From: Cryptomeria japonica
Lineage: Eukaryota > Streptophyta > Pinopsida > Cupressales > Cupressaceae
Assembly: GCF_030272615.1 (NCBI RefSeq)
Contig: NC_081407.1
Coordinates: forward strand, 377,081,632-377,145,631
Length of the DNA stretch: 64,000 nt
Reading direction: 5' to 3'
Shown here piece after piece: positions 10,643-23,290 of this stretch. Made by a program: the position numbers and the translations under genes. The notes beneath the pieces are model-generated. The model was not told where the DNA came from and ran no database searches. It saw only the letters and a list, made by a program, of their open reading frames with translations. Within the stretch, counting starts at the first letter, position 1. Every line of letters starts with the position of its first letter.

Positions 10643-12772
10643 GGTTTTCCTTTTTAGGGTTTCTTGACCTATTAAAGGTTGATTTCATTCTTTTCATTGT
10701 AAGAAGAAGAAGGTTTTTTACATTACACATTTTGTGAATATTAACCCTGAGCCTCTGGGAGTATTTTTTTCTCAGATCCAGGTCGTACGACCCTGGCACG
10801 CAGCTTTCTCCGGCCCCCACCGACAACTTTCCCTAGCGGTCCTGCTCTCTCCTGGCCCCACCATCGCGCTCTGCTCCCGGCCCACCGCTAGCTGCTACCC
10901 CTCCCAGCCCCACCGCCACACTCAGCTCACGACCCACCTCCGCTGCTACTCCCTGGCCTAGTCCCACCGTCGCCAGCCTCCCTGCGGCCCCCGCCGCCTG
11001 GCCTGACCTCGCCGCCGTTGTAGCCCCCATTGCTGCCCGGCCTAGACTCGCCACCCGCAGCACCCATTGGCCTCGTCATCACTGGAAACCTCTGCCTGGC
11101 CATTGGAGCTCCTCCCAGCTACCGGAGTGCCACCCATCCACCACCGGAGCGCCGCTCCCTAGCCACCTCCGCCTGAACAGCCACCAGATTACCCCTTCCT
11201 CTTGTTTTGAAGGGGGGTTTGTTTTTTGGCCATATCTTAGGCATACGGAGTCATTTTTTTGAAAATGAATAGGCATCAGAAAGCTAGTTCCGAGCTGGAC
11301 CTCATCATGTTGGTAATTTTTTCCAATTTTTCTATTTGACTATGTTTTCTTTTCAGTCAAATTGAGGTCTCTTTTTTGCACTCCAAGAGACATAGAATGA
11401 GCATCCGAACTCTGTTTTTCAAAAAAAGTATATTTTTGGAAAGCGTGTGCTGTGTACTTTCCAGCCATATGAGTTTTATTTCCAGATTCTACTCCATGCA
11501 TATTTTATTCTATTTTTTCCTTTTGAGCACTTTGGTAGATATTGTGGTTGTTTCAGGTCCTGGGATCTCTTCTCTGAGTAGGATGTCTCTATTTTGGTTC
11601 TCGTTTCTATTTCCAATCTTCTTATCATTGTAGCATTGTATTTGTGCAAACACACTGAGATAAAGTGCCATCATGCATTGTTTACTTGGGATCATGCACA
11701 TCTTGTGCCTTATTATACATGCACTACTTATAAAGTGCCATGAGGCAGTTGATGTTTGCCTATTGTTTTCCATCTTCATTTGTCCAGTTAGTGTTCCTTC
11801 CATGACATTCACCTCGTGATGTGTGTCAAGTGAGTCTTCCTTCAATGACACTATGTACTTTCTCTGCACCCTTGATGTTCCTGGTTCTTTGTCGTGCAGT
11901 TCACGTTGTCCATTCTTTCTAGTGTACCTGTCCCTCTCCCCTTTCAGCATTATGGGGAGGTTTGTCTTGTTGGTTCTAAAGCTTCCTTGGTTCGATTGAT
12001 CAACTCTTCAGGCTTTGGTGTCTCATGCCATCTGTATCTTTGAGTTCAGTTGTTTGTCTTTGTTTGCCTTCTAATTTGAGTAGTATCATGTGAGGGCACT
12101 CATACAAATTACAATCTTCTCTTCCTAGTCATGTTCTATTTCAGTGGAGGTTCTTTAGATCAACAGTTATTCTTCGATGGAGTTTGCAGGTTCTTTATTC
12201 TTCAGTGGTGTTCTTTTCCATCTCTTTTTGTAGTAGAGTTTTCTTCCCACGTGGTTTTCTCTATTTCTCCAGTTCATAAAGATTTCATTGTATTTGGGTA
12301 CCTGATCAGGCCTTGTTGCCAAGACCCATCTTTATTGTTTTCAGTAGCTGTTCTAGGTTTTAGCTTCTCCATAAGTCTAGCTTAAGGGGGGGTGTTAGAG
12401 TATTTGGGTATTTACATAATTAATTAAACAATATTTGTTTAATTATTTAAGTTCCCTTTATCTCTTTTACACTTAAGCTAACTTTAGGTGCATAATAATT
12501 AATTCTTTTATTAATTATTATGTGCAAACCTAGGTTTTCCTTTTTAGGGTTTCTTGACCTATTAAAGGTTGAGTTTATTCTTTTCATTATGAGAAAAAGA
12601 AGGTTTTTTTACATTACACATTTTGTGAATATTGAGCTCTCTCTTTTTGAGCATATTTTCTATGTATTTCTTTCTTCTGTGATTTTACTTCCTTGCTTCT
12701 CCTTGTAACAAGTTTTTCAGCTTGCAGAGATCATTTGGGCTCTAATGGTGTTGTATTTTCTCAACTCCAACA
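10643..12772 (+). mobile_element. Non-autonomous LTR retrotransposon, second copy (partial)
   Basis: An internal piece of the LTR (10643-10742) joins directly to the interior, which then runs in parallel with the first copy: GC-rich island, the segment with the AGGGCACTCATAC block, polypurine tract (12384-12392) and 3' LTR (12393-12772, 380 bases). The primer site and the first part of the interior present in the first copy are absent. Together with 10032-10620 this forms a repeat unit of about 2.74 kb (LTR start 9653 to LTR start 12393). Incomplete fossil. Confidence 0.75.
12393..12772 (+). repeat. 3' LTR of the second copy
   Basis: TG...CA ends, preceded by AAGGGGGGG. It matches the LTR at 9653-10031 with about a dozen differences by eye, and is followed immediately by the Ty3 protease-region sequence AACATGTATTGTGATCTC, exactly as at 10032. 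Confidence 0.85.
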
Positions 12773-12799
12773 AACATGTATTGTGATCTCAATGCCATT

Positions 12800-13321
12800 C
12801 TATGGAAATCTGACACATTGATGAAATGTCAATGGTACGACTTGCATGGTATGAATCCATGGGTGCCCTAGCAACATGTTATAACCGAGCTCTCTATCCA
12901 ATACATGGAATGTAACATCAATTGTAATAGGTCCTACGTGTACTATTAGAATAACCATGCCTTTTGACGGGCGTTCCTCATTATCATATGCTTTGATGTT
13001 TTTTCTCTTTGTGGGATCACTATGAAACTCAAAATAGCTCAATTCTTTGATCAATTTGAGTGTGCATCTGTTGAGACAAACTCCTCCATCTATAAATACT
13101 CTTCTAACCTTTTTCTTATCTATATACGCCTCTAGGTGTAGATGATCGTTATGTAAAGCCGTGTTTATAGGAACATCTTGCTCTGTGAAAGCAATATGGG
13201 TAGAAGTAGCCAAATTTTCCACCATGGATTGGAAAGTGTTTTCATCTATGTCACGTGCCACAACTAAATCTTGAAGAGCCTTATTGAGAATAGCTCTGTG
13301 ATTTGGCAATATTTGTAGCAA
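12800..13321 (-). pseudogene. Ty3/gypsy protease domain fossil (second copy)
   Basis: About 170 residues of the aspartic-protease region. RRVFIDGGVCLNRCTLKLIK carries the D-G turn expected of retropepsins, and HVLDRELGYNMLLGHPWIH is the usual downstream block. In a live element this enzyme would cut the Gag-Pol polyprotein inside the particle. It duplicates the fragment at 10032-10620 with minor differences. Confidence 0.75.
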
Positions 13322-14317
13322 CTAAAAAAGTGATATTTGTGCAGGGGTCTTTTTCAACTAATCAGCCACATTGTAACTTCTTGTTGTTCAAGGAGGGTTC
13401 TAGAAGGTACTCCTTGTAAGGTAAATTTTGACAGGCGTGTGATTAATACACAATCTCTATCTCTTGGGTTTATATTGATGGTAGCAACTATCTCATCTCA
13501 TGCATTGATAGTATAGTCGTACGCGACCTTGGTATAATTTGCAATATTCTCGTGTGTTCTTGAGCTGGAAGATTTGCCCTTGTCATGATTAACAAAAGGA
13601 TCTTTAAATATAGTATGATTTTTATTTTTTTATCCTTTGTTGGTGTCCACTGCAATGTCTCCTTGGTCTATTAGATCCTTGATCAAGTTCTTTAATTTGT
13701 AACCGTTTGATGTCTTGTGGCTCTTTGTGTGATGATAGTCACAAAAGTTGTTGTTATTCCACCAGGTCGGTTTGAAGGGACCTAGTTCATATACCCCGAT
13801 TTTAGGAAAAGTGATCACATTAGTCTGTATCAATTTCTTTAATGCCGATTCAATAGGTTCTCCTAGTGGCATGTAGTTCCTTCTTGGGGTCTTGATTTTT
13901 AGAAATCTCACATTAGTAGATTGTATGGCATTTATATTTGTTGAAACTGTGTTGTTTTCTTGAAATTGGCTTTTGTTTTGAAAGGACGATTGATTTGGTC
14001 CTTGTAAGGATACTATGGGTTGAGCTTTGTTCACAACACGAGCATCAACAACACCGTCATTGGTTACATTCTTGTTTTTGGACCAAAACCTTTGTTTATC
14101 ATTGTTGGTGTTGTTAACTGAATCATGCCATATTTCAAGATTCCTTGTTCTAAGAGTCCTTTCTCATATTTTAGGGATTTTCTGTGATTTGTTTGAATGA
14201 TGTAAGAAATTGCATTTGTATAGGGTACTTGTTTTGAGGTATCAGGTTTTCTATAAACATGTCAACTTGTTCAATTTCTGGAATATGACTCTGACATTTG
14301 TGGTAAAGATATCTCCA

Positions 14318-14803
14318 TCATTCAAGAAATGTTGCAAATGTTTCATTTTCTTTCTGCTTTGTAGTGTATAAATCTATCAAAGTGACTAGGGTATCAATAT
14401 TATGTGATAAATTTGCTATGCATTGCTTGGCTAGCTCACCGCATGATGTGATCTTTGGTGGGAGATGTGAAAACCATTCTAAAGTAGAACCTCTGAGACT
14501 CTTAGGAAACAATCTCATCGAGTAGGTATCTTCATATGCAACCTCTATACAGGTCGTGAAAAACTCTCTGATATGATCTCTAGGATCGCCTTTGCCTCGG
14601 TATCTTTTGAATTCAGGTGTTTCAAAGTGAGGAGGGGAAGTCGACATGTATAGTGTTTGCTCAAAAAGATATGAACGTAAGTCTTGCATCATAGAGTTTT
14701 TCTTGTCATTGTCGGTTTGCATATTTGTCATTTGTTGTTGGATATATTGGACTTGTTGAGTAAGGATTTCTGTTTGAGTTAATGGTACATTTTGTTCGTA
14801 CAT
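14318..14803 (-). pseudogene. Ty3/gypsy gag core fossil
   Basis: This 161-residue frame contains PEFKRYRGKGDPRDHIREFF and SLRGSTLEWFSHLPPKI, the signature pattern of the plant retrotransposon gag family (capsid-like domain). Upstream at 14843-15282 lies a Gln/Ser/Thr-rich gag N-terminus. Downstream at 13630-14034 is the gag tail with a CDYHHTKSHKTSN motif, a variant of the plant gypsy zinc-binding region, and a Trp-rich FKPTWWNNNNF motif. It is a fossil segment, not a working gene. Confidence 0.75.
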
Positions 14804-15480
14804 ATTCCCAATAAATGGATTTGTGGTGGTGTATATAGGAGGTTATTGAAATGTACCATAGCTATAATTTTGTGTGTCCTGGGTTCCACTAGGTGGCATA
14901 AAATAGGCAAATTGTGTGCCAACATTTGGTTGAGTCATGTCAAATGTGTTAGTGGAACCAAAGTACATATTTTGATGACTATATATTGATCCCATCGAAT
15001 GGGAAATTGGAAGTTGGGTTGCACTTGTTGGATTTAAAACTTGGGATGTTTGTGTTTGACTTTGTGTAGGAGCACTTAATACAGTTGATGTAGTTTGAGA
15101 AGTGACACTACCCTGTGTTTGAGTGGTAGTATTAACACTTGATGAAGCCATACCAGTTTGTGAGCTTTTAGTTGGAACTGCAGCTGCATGGGTGGATGAT
15201 ACTTATGCACTTTGGGTAACTTTTTATGTAGAAATTGAAGCTGTAGCTTGTGTTTGTGGTACATTTGATGTTTGACTAGCATTTTGAATCAAAGTAACCC
15301 CTAGTGGTAAAATATTGTAACGTCAAAATATTGGGGTAACTTAGCACCATTTTGCAATAATAAGTTGAGATGCCTACTACTATCATGATTGATAAGTGCG
15401 TTGAGGATCATTAGGACACACGGGTCTTGTTGAGTGGCCTCAAGTTCTTCATGTGTCAAGTTCCTGTTGAGTTTCTTGCA

Positions 15481-16227
15481 TTATTTTTTATTAAGGTAAA
15501 TGGGTTTTACAGGGACCCAAAACCCAAATCCATCCAAAAAATATACAAAGTTAACCAGAAACTAACTAGCTGCTAAAAACAACAAAAATAGGGGACTCAC
15601 CCCAGCAAGTCAAACCACAAAAAACACAACAAAAATAAGAAACACCAACCAAAAAAAACTAAGAGCTTTCAAAAGCTCAGTATTCTTCTAGATCACTTTG
15701 TTATTGATCTCTTGGAGTTCTTCCATGATGAACCTTGAACTGCCTCTTTCCTATTTTTTGCTTCTAGTCCTGGTAGAGGGTCCCATAGATGCCTCCATAT
15801 CCTAGATTTTCTTGTCCAAGTTAATGTCAGAGGATTGTTTAAATCTAGCCATATGAGATTTTTGCAAGGCGATATCCTTGTTGACTCTTTTGAGGCCTTT
15901 TGAATTGTTATACATTGCCTCCTTACTAACCTCTACCAAGCCCTTAAGTATTCCCTTTAAATCTTGGATTTCATTCCCCAACCTATCAATCCTAGCCTCA
16001 TGTTTTGTCTTCATGACCTTAATATCTTCCATGATTTTTTGGGACAACTTCAAGAGTTTATCTGTTTTATCAGGTGCCGAATTCTTAGTGAAAGAGTCCA
16101 CAATATTCTTGATCCCATGTTTTAGGAAATTAATTTCACCAAAAACCCATCGAAAGAATTTCTCTTGAATAGCAAACGAATTGCCCAAGAGCTTGTCAAC
16201 ATCCATTTCGTCACATTTAATCTCATT
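15481..16227 (-). mobile_element. Short LINE-like element with 13-base target-site duplication
   Basis: Flanked by TGAGTTTCTTGCA (15468-15480) and TGAGTTTCTTGTA (16228-16240), 12 of 13 bases alike. On the minus strand it ends with a hairpin motif (15502-15525) and then CATTTACCTTAATAAAAAA, the same 3' end as the truncated element at 63941. At 747 bases it has no reverse transcriptase, only a coiled-coil frame, so it is non-autonomous or severely 5'-truncated. It sits inside the leader of the Ty3 fossil and is therefore younger than it. Confidence 0.8.
15802..16206 (-). CDS. Coiled-coil protein encoded in the LINE-like element
   Basis: A 134-residue open frame starts 21 bases inside the element's 5' end. 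It is rich in Lys, Glu, Asp and Ile, with heptad-like stretches (KLLKLSQKIMEDIKVMKTKH and RIDRLGNEIQDLKGILKGL) predicting a coiled coil over about residues 45-105. It has no nucleic-acid-binding motif I recognise. The start next to the element's 5' boundary and the intact frame suggest it was coding when the element moved, perhaps as an ORF1-like or captured protein. A similar coiled-coil frame lies on the minus strand near 44400-44640 inside another LINE-like element. Function unknown. Confidence 0.45.
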   Translation of the reverse strand: MDVDKLLGNSFAIQEKFFRWVFGEINFLKHGIKNIVDSFTKNSAPDKTDKLLKLSQKIMEDIKVMKTKHEARIDRLGNEIQDLKGILKGLVEVSKEAMYNNSKGLKRVNKDIALQKSHMARFKQSSDINLDKKI

Positions 16228-16829
16228 TGAGTTTCTTGTATCATTGGTATGTTGTTAAAGTTCAACTATCTGTGGGGTTGAATTTTTGATATATCCATAT
16301 TCCATGTAGGGTTAAACAACGGGTCACTGTTTGGATCCATCTTACTTTTTTCTTTTCATGACCTTGTGATGGGCATTACGAATGCTAAATAATGACCCTA
16401 GGATCTATGAAAAGACTATAACAAACATAGATTATGAGTGCAAGAATTGATACTAAAAGACTATAATGTACATGCAAACTATATCGACACTCTATTAGGG
16501 ATTAGGATGGGGGAGTTGTTGAGGACCTTGTTGAGGTGCTTGTAGAGAATGTTGTTGTTGTAATGTCATCCTCTCAAGTCTTTCTTGAAGAAGTCCTTGT
16601 GTAATTTCTCTATCAATTCAATGGTCCCTTCTATATTCTTGGTCTATTTCAAACTCAACTCATATGTTTTGAGGGGCACTTGTTTTTAACTCCCAAGCCA
16701 AGTTATCTAAGTCATCACAATTTCTAATTGATTGTCATTTAGCACTAGATTCAGTTGTTCAAATGGGAACAAACCATCACCTAGTAGACCCATTCTAAGT
16801 CAGGTTATGACTCCTAATATGATTATCCA
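16228..16829 (-). other. Probable leader of the Ty3 fossil
   Basis: After the second target-site duplication the sequence continues the Ty3 fossil's upstream region, including a Gln-codon-like GTTGTTGTTGT run (about 16545-16560). No frame is convincing. The primer site and 5' LTR were not found. Confidence 0.4.
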
Positions 16830-17110
16830 TATGGTGAGGGACTATGACAGACGTAAATGGAGACTAGACAAGGACTAATACAAATATTATAACGACTATA
16901 CAAGGGCCTATGCAAAGATTATGAGGACACAATTAGGATGTAAATGAAGACTCTATAAGGACAATACTAAGACTTATACAAATATTACACCGCCATATAT
17001 GAAAATTCTATATAAGGACTATAATGAGGACTGTATGGGGACTATGCAAGGACTATGTAAGGACTGATGCCAAGATTATGAAGACTATGCAAGGACTTAT
17101 GCCAGACCTA
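16830..17110. repeat. Degenerate short tandem repeats (GGACTATGCAA-like)
   Basis: Dozens of variations on AAGGACTATGCAAGGAC with 10-25-base spacing, interspersed with TTATGC and AATATTATAACGAC variants. Clearly repetitive but too diverged for a fixed period. It lies in what looks like the untranslated leader of the Ty3 fossil. Confidence 0.6.
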
Positions 17111-20100
17111 TGGAGTTTAGGTAAACCTATGATTGCAAGTAATAAGATGTTTCTTTTGTGAATGTTTTGGACCTTTTTTGTAATGTTTGTTTTGTTTTGG
17201 ATGGACTCTTTGTTGAGGTAACTTTGTTTAAAATGACCAGTTTTGTCGATTTTATGAACACTGTATACAAATAAGTATGGCCAATTGAATTTTAGTCTGA
17301 CAAACTCTATGAATCAGAGTAATGGAAGGTGAAGGACCTAAACAAGCCCAGAAACTAAATCAATACTGGTCCAACACAAGCGATACACATAAAGACACAA
17401 AAAACAAAGCTTATGCTGGAAATTTGAAACCATCCAATGAGGCCCTTACAAAATATCAAAACAAGACAGAGAGATAGAGAATATGGCAGCACTGGCTCCA
17501 CTTCATAACACACACTTCTAGAGCATGCCATTTTATCTTACCCTGAAGATCTTATCACCAATGATTTTTGTCTCATAATGCAAGGTACATGAAGGGTATC
17601 TATGGATACAATCCACACTCCCTAGATCATCAATGTGGGATTTGGGCTACTAATTTTGGTTCGTAGTGGGGGAACTTTTGAGGTAAATCAGGTGAATATA
17701 CATGTGGTGGCTAGCTCATTTAAGAGATATCCTAGCCTGTTGAACACAAGTTTTTACCCATCTGGCAAACAAGCACAAAGGGATTTTGACTTTCGTCAAG
17801 ACCAAAGAGGTATTTTTAAGTCGATACTGAGGGAAACCATCGGTATAACATAGAGACACCAGTTGATTTATGTTTTTCACCAAAATCACAAACATTTTTA
17901 TAGCGAAACGAAAAAGAGTACTGTTTGGGTCCTTCCCTTCTAGAATCAATGGGGTTCCAAAAGGCAAGCCCTATTTCTTAAAGATAAAATTTTGTGTCTT
18001 GTTAACACATTTCTCTTGCATCCAGGTCCACAAAAGCTATAGGAGAGGATAGTGTGTATTCATAGTAGGACCACTCTAGGCACAAACAATTCTTTTTTCC
18101 TTAAGATATTGCAATGTGCATTAAACTAAGCATAAGCCAGATTCACGTCTATTTTAAAACCCAAATTTGAGGTGTGATATACACATGTTCATGTCAGTTT
18201 TAAGCACCAAATCCAACAATGAATCCATGCATGTCCATTTTACTTACATCACATGTCTATTTTAAGCACCAAATCCAAAATTGAAATCATGCATGTCAAT
18301 TTTAAGAACCAAATCTAAAAGTGAATGAAAATCCAAGAGATCTTGCAATCAAAAGTATCATAACATAAATTTCTTGGACTGATTGAGCCTTCTCTTCTTT
18401 TTTCCATCACACACTACAAATAGAAAATCAGTAAAACCCAGAAAACAAGAGAAAACTGAAAATTGAAAAATAGAAAGGCTCCTATTTTAATAGACATATG
18501 CGACATACTATCTAAATGATTGTGACATAGTGACTAAATGATTGCGAATTTCTGCTAAGATGATTGCAAAAAACTAACAGGACAATTACGCAATCTTGTC
18601 AAGATGAACATGAAACCCAAAAATAGAAAATGAAACCTGCAAAACAAAAAGTTGTCCCAAAATCAAATTAAATTAGCTCATCTTTGTTCATCATGTTATA
18701 TTTCATAATGTAATTCTACACCCAGGTATAGTATGTATCAAGGGTAATTTGTTCTTCTATCTCTTGGATTCTCCTTTCTACTTTTAACATTCATTGATTG
18801 TATCCTTCTTGTCTTTTCTGCTTTGTTGTCCTTCTGGAACCTAAAATTTTAAACCTCACTTTGATTTGCATATTTTTTAAGAAGGATATGGAGAGCATAA
18901 TTTCAGAATTTAAAAATTAATGATGGGTTAGACAAAAACATAAAATTACGATCTAGAACAACAAAACTAAATGAATGCAAAATGAATGGGATATGATATC
19001 TTAACAAATGCGACATAAATTCTAAACGAATATGAATTTTTGTAGATACAGATACAAATTTTTGTCTAGGAAAATCTGACACACTGTGTGGACGAATGTG
19101 GAATAGGGTGAGGATGAATGTGGAATGATTGACTACTCGTGCAAAATCCATACAAAACCTGCAAAACCTGCAAAAAATCATACGACCCTGAAAAAACACA
19201 AAAACAAACACAAAAGATAATTAGTTGCAGGTTCACATCGGGTCACCGTCTATTTATCAATAAAATTCATCATAATTAACTAGAAATACAAAGGAAATCA
19301 TGAATCCCTATTCTAGCTAAAGAATTCTAAATAAATCAATGAAAGTATGTGAGATAACAATAAGGATATAAAGATAGCACTTGATTAAAAAAAAATAAAA
19401 AAATAATAAGGATATAAAATATTGAATCAAAATTCCCTATTCCATGATCACATGTCGCTTCCATTTCTCTTTTCTTCTTTGAGTAATGTTGGCTCTCAGA
19501 TATTACGCTGCTAACCTGCAAGATGGCACAAAGATTCGAAGTTCGTGATTTTTCAAAATGGAGAATTGATTCCGAATTTATAGAATCTTGGAGGAGATTG
19601 ATTAAGAGGTGGAAGTGTAGTGAGATAAAAATTTGATTCATAGTTTAGGAGGTGGAACTCAATTGATTGAATTGATAAATGAATAGATTGAATAGATAAT
19701 TGAGTTAACTGGGGAGATGACTGATTGAGAAAAAGCTGATTGAAAAATAGAAAAATAATGATTGGAGAGAATCAAAGAATTGATTTAATTAATCAATTAA
19801 TTGAATTGATCAATTAGTTATTAATTTAGCATGTGTTGTAGGATTTTTTTAATTTGAAATTCAATTTCATTTGCATGTAAATTGAACTTGATTTAGATTT
19901 TCAATTTGATTTTGCATGATATTAAATTAATTATTTTAAATTCAATTTGATCTTTGAATTCATGCAAACTTGATTTAGACATTCAATTTGATTTTTGCAT
20001 GATATTGAATTTAGATTTTCGAATCATGAAATTCAAATGCACATGTATTTGAAATTAGATGAAATTGGAATTTGGGAAAATTCGAATTTGGATTAGAAGA

Positions 20101-20450
20101 ATATTGAAATTAGACGAAATTAGAATTTGGGGATTTGGAGTTTGAATTTTGAATTGGAAGAATGGATTAATCAGTTAAATAATTTAAATAAATTATTTAA
20201 CTATATAAATTGAATTTTAATTAAATAGTAAATATTATTCAATTAAAGTTATTAAATGATAATTAATTAAATGAAAAATATTCAATTAATATAAGAAAGG
20301 GCTTGAATGATTATTTTATGAGGAATAGAAATTGAAATGGGATAATTAATAATAATAGAAATTGAAATAGGATAATTAATAGTAATTAAAAATAATAATA
20401 CGATGAAGAAATATAAATTTAGAAGAGCAGCGTCCTAAAATTGTACCCCT
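17111..20450. other. AT-rich retroelement debris; no gene recognised
   Basis: Mixed AT-rich sequence with no convincing protein frame. At 18170-18325 three loose copies of a roughly 50-60-base unit occur (CATGTCNATTTTAAGCACC, then AAATCCAAAATTGAA). Sequence from 19640 to 20400 is nearly all A/T with repeated AATTGAATTTGA-like words, as in some conifer LTRs. The CCCCTTGCAATTTGACCAC block near 20450 may mark an LTR edge, but no partner was found. Confidence 0.4.
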
Positions 20451-22974
20451 TGCAATTTGACCACATTTTGGACCCTCACCTTATCTGTTTATTTGGCTTA
20501 AGGCACAAGGATAAAATTGGGAAGTCAATCCAATTTGAATTTCAAATTTAAAACTAATGTGAGAAAACTTGATGACTGCAAATATGACTTTGTGGCTATC
20601 AACAAATTTTAAGACAAAAAATAGGCTAGCTCAGAAAAGATAGAATGCACATGAAAATAAATGTGAACACAAATGTATAATAAACAAGTGTTGCAGAATG
20701 AAGTTCCTGCAAAAGATTGCAAGAATGGTCTTTGATTTTTTGTTAGAATATTTCTACTATAAATTATGCACATACATGTTATGAAGATTTTGATTTTAAT
20801 GATCTAAAATATGAAAGTTCTTGAAACAATAAGGAATAGGAATAGGAAGCTCATTTGTCACTAAAAGAAACCTTGTCTCTTTAAAATTGCAGGATTGTAT
20901 AGGATAGAGAATTAATAAAGAAACTCAAGTAGAATAGTAATATTGACAAAAACATGGATAAGATCAATTAAAATGGCTTGCACCATGGAATAATTGAAAT
21001 TATTTGCCATATGATGCGAAAAAGTGCTTTAAATAATCTCCTTCCCCTCTTTGTCAAATGATATTATGTAGTATATATTAATATTGAGGTTGAGCTTGTT
21101 CTATTTTTACTATGAGGTTAACCTCCTCACAAGACTAACTTGATTATTTATTACTTTATAATAAAGAGGAATATCATAGAACTTTCTAAGTAGAAGAATG
21201 AGAGAATAAAAAGTATAAGAATTTTAAGCTACATACTTATTTGTTTATGTTTATAGCTACAAGCGGGAAAATTTTTGTTCTTGTAATAGTGGCAGAGTGT
21301 GGATGGAACTTTGTACTTTTTAAAAAAATTATTTAAAGTCCTACATTTAAGACCCACATAAGTATTTTTACACCTAACAAAGAAAGCGTTAATGTATCTA
21401 AAATTTCATTTAGATAAATCCCTTAATACTATTACAATATATAGAATTAATTGTAGCATTATTTTTTTTCATGAATAGAAACTAATATGAAAATAATGGA
21501 AATAGAGATAGTCACATTTAAATAGAGACAATAAACACTTTCATGAAGTATTTAAAATTGCATATATTATTGTTGCATGGAAGTTTTTACATATGTATCT
21601 TCTCTTAACCATTTTGGCCTTGTAAGAACATGAAGGTAAATAGTGTTTATTGCCATGACTTTTGATTACTAACCTAAAATATTCATAACCCATCTTCATC
21701 TCAACTTATCAATTTGTTTATATGAATTTTGTTGTTCTAGAATAAATAAAGCTAAAGAAGGGTTGAGTGGTTCTCAAAGGCTAGAACAAGTATGGGTATA
21801 TTTTATCAGAAGAAAGGTTGTGCTATAGATGGGAAGGGGATTGACTATAATAGGATTGATTTCTCGATAGGAAAACACTATTCAATAAGTGTAGGTTGTA
21901 GCTCTCTTTATGGAAAGGAGAGTATAGCTAGGAATATATGAGGATGAGACAATTGTTTGATGTCTTGTTGGGTTGTACTACTTGCAAAGGAGGTGGATGG
22001 TGTATAGCTATTGTCACTATAGTTGCACTAGATTTGTGCCTAGACTTTTTTTTTATCACACATACTCTTTAGTGGCTTGTGGACAACGATATAAAAGATT
22101 TAACAACACTAACACACTTATTAAGATTTTACATAGTGCCATTGCCACAAGTAAGATGGTGGGTTGATAGCCAACTAATGTTATCATTTGTTGGCCTCAC
22201 ACATTGAAGTTCTATTTATTGTCTTCATGCCTATGCAATCCATTCATCAACAAGTCGTCCTGCTTAAACATATCAAAAAATGAAAATGATAAAACTGATG
22301 GCCTTTGTAGATCCCTTTTACCCCTCTCTAAAGTAGTATTTGGTGGCCATCTTTTGGTTTTCCTTGGCCTAGTTTTCAATGGAGTAGTAGTTTTGGACTT
22401 TTCCCCTTTTTTTCTTAGATGAACAAGGAATCTCAAAAATTGTGCATGATCATGCCACTGTATATACTTTGATAAGATGGGTTGAGCTTAACTAGCACAC
22501 TAAAAAATGATAGCTTAGGTGGTCGGGCCCATAGCTCTTATTAAACCTTCATTTTCATTTTTTAATTTATGTCATAGTTTTTCCTTGTGTTTTCTGGTCC
22601 TATTGTTGGGTTTTCTCACTCCTTATGAGACCCTTTTCTTTTGATGTTTGATTGTTATGTAAGGGTTCAAGCCCTCTATCAGAACAATCTTCAGTAATGC
22701 ATGCATCTAAAATTGTGAAAAACTAAATTCCCTTTAATGCACCAAATTGATTTTACACATGTGAATGATAGTTGAATAATGCTTGATGATTGGGACATGA
22801 ATATAATGAATGTCTTTAAATATAAAGGCGGATGTTATTAAAAAAAAAATGTCTTTAGGTAAGAAGGATAAAGTAGGATATTAGTACAAATTTAATTTAA
22901 GGCAAGACTTCCTGGTGATAGTATTAATGAATTTGTGACTATGAACTAGTTCTAAGATAGAAAAGGGGATAGAT
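20451..22974. other. No gene recognised
   Basis: AT-rich intergenic sequence. Part of it (20560-20690) resembles the dispersed flank repeat seen at 22900-23040 and 61630-61700. Frames at 21973-22167 and 22204-22436 look random, with no motif. Confidence 0.4.
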
Positions 22975-23290
22975 CACAAATGATAACATGTATATGAAAA
23001 TAAATGATTATTTGTGTGTAATAAACTAGTCAATAAGACAAATGTATAAGGATACGTGAACATGAGAATGAAAGAAAATAATAGATGCATAAGAACATGT
23101 GAAACAAAGTAGATGAATAATCAAAGACGAGATCTAAATTTACACAAAATTATTTTGTTTATAATTAAATTTATGAGTCATGTTTACCCTCCTTAAAAAA
23201 ATTTAGATTTATTGATGTAAAGGAAAATTATATGATGTACAAAAGTTAAAAATTGGTTGAAAAATTTGTTTACCAAAGTTTTTGAGTTTT
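22975..23290. repeat. Diverged copy of the F-box locus flank
   Basis: 22980-23150 resembles 61637-61790 (shared words AATAAACTAGT, AAGACAAATGTATAAG and TTTACACAAAATTATTTT). 23165-23290 resembles the 3' flank of the F-box loci at 43700-43810 and 59965-60070 (GAGTCATGTTT, then TTTGTTTACNAAAGTTTTT). This suggests an older, much eroded fourth copy of the duplicated locus whose coding part is gone. Confidence 0.5.

Larger units (their letters stand above)
12773..15480 (-). mobile_element. Ty3/gypsy retrotransposon fossil, gag to protease
   Basis: Read on the minus strand, the order is gag N-terminal Gln/Ser/Thr-rich segment (15282-14843), gag core (14803-14318), a His/Cys-containing gag tail (14034-13630) and the protease region (13321-12800). 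This order and the gag motif DHIREFFTTCIEVAYEDTYS fit a plant Ty3/gypsy element, possibly of the Tat group. Reverse transcriptase and integrase would lie to the left but are not there; instead the non-autonomous LTR element abuts the protease. The leader seems to continue to the right past a LINE-like insertion (15481-16227). It is broken with several interruptions and no LTR was delimited. Confidence 0.7.

Noticed and set aside
22204-22436. Overlapping plus and minus frames as a small gene
   Set aside because: No motif, no start context, no conserved copy; ordinary random open frames.
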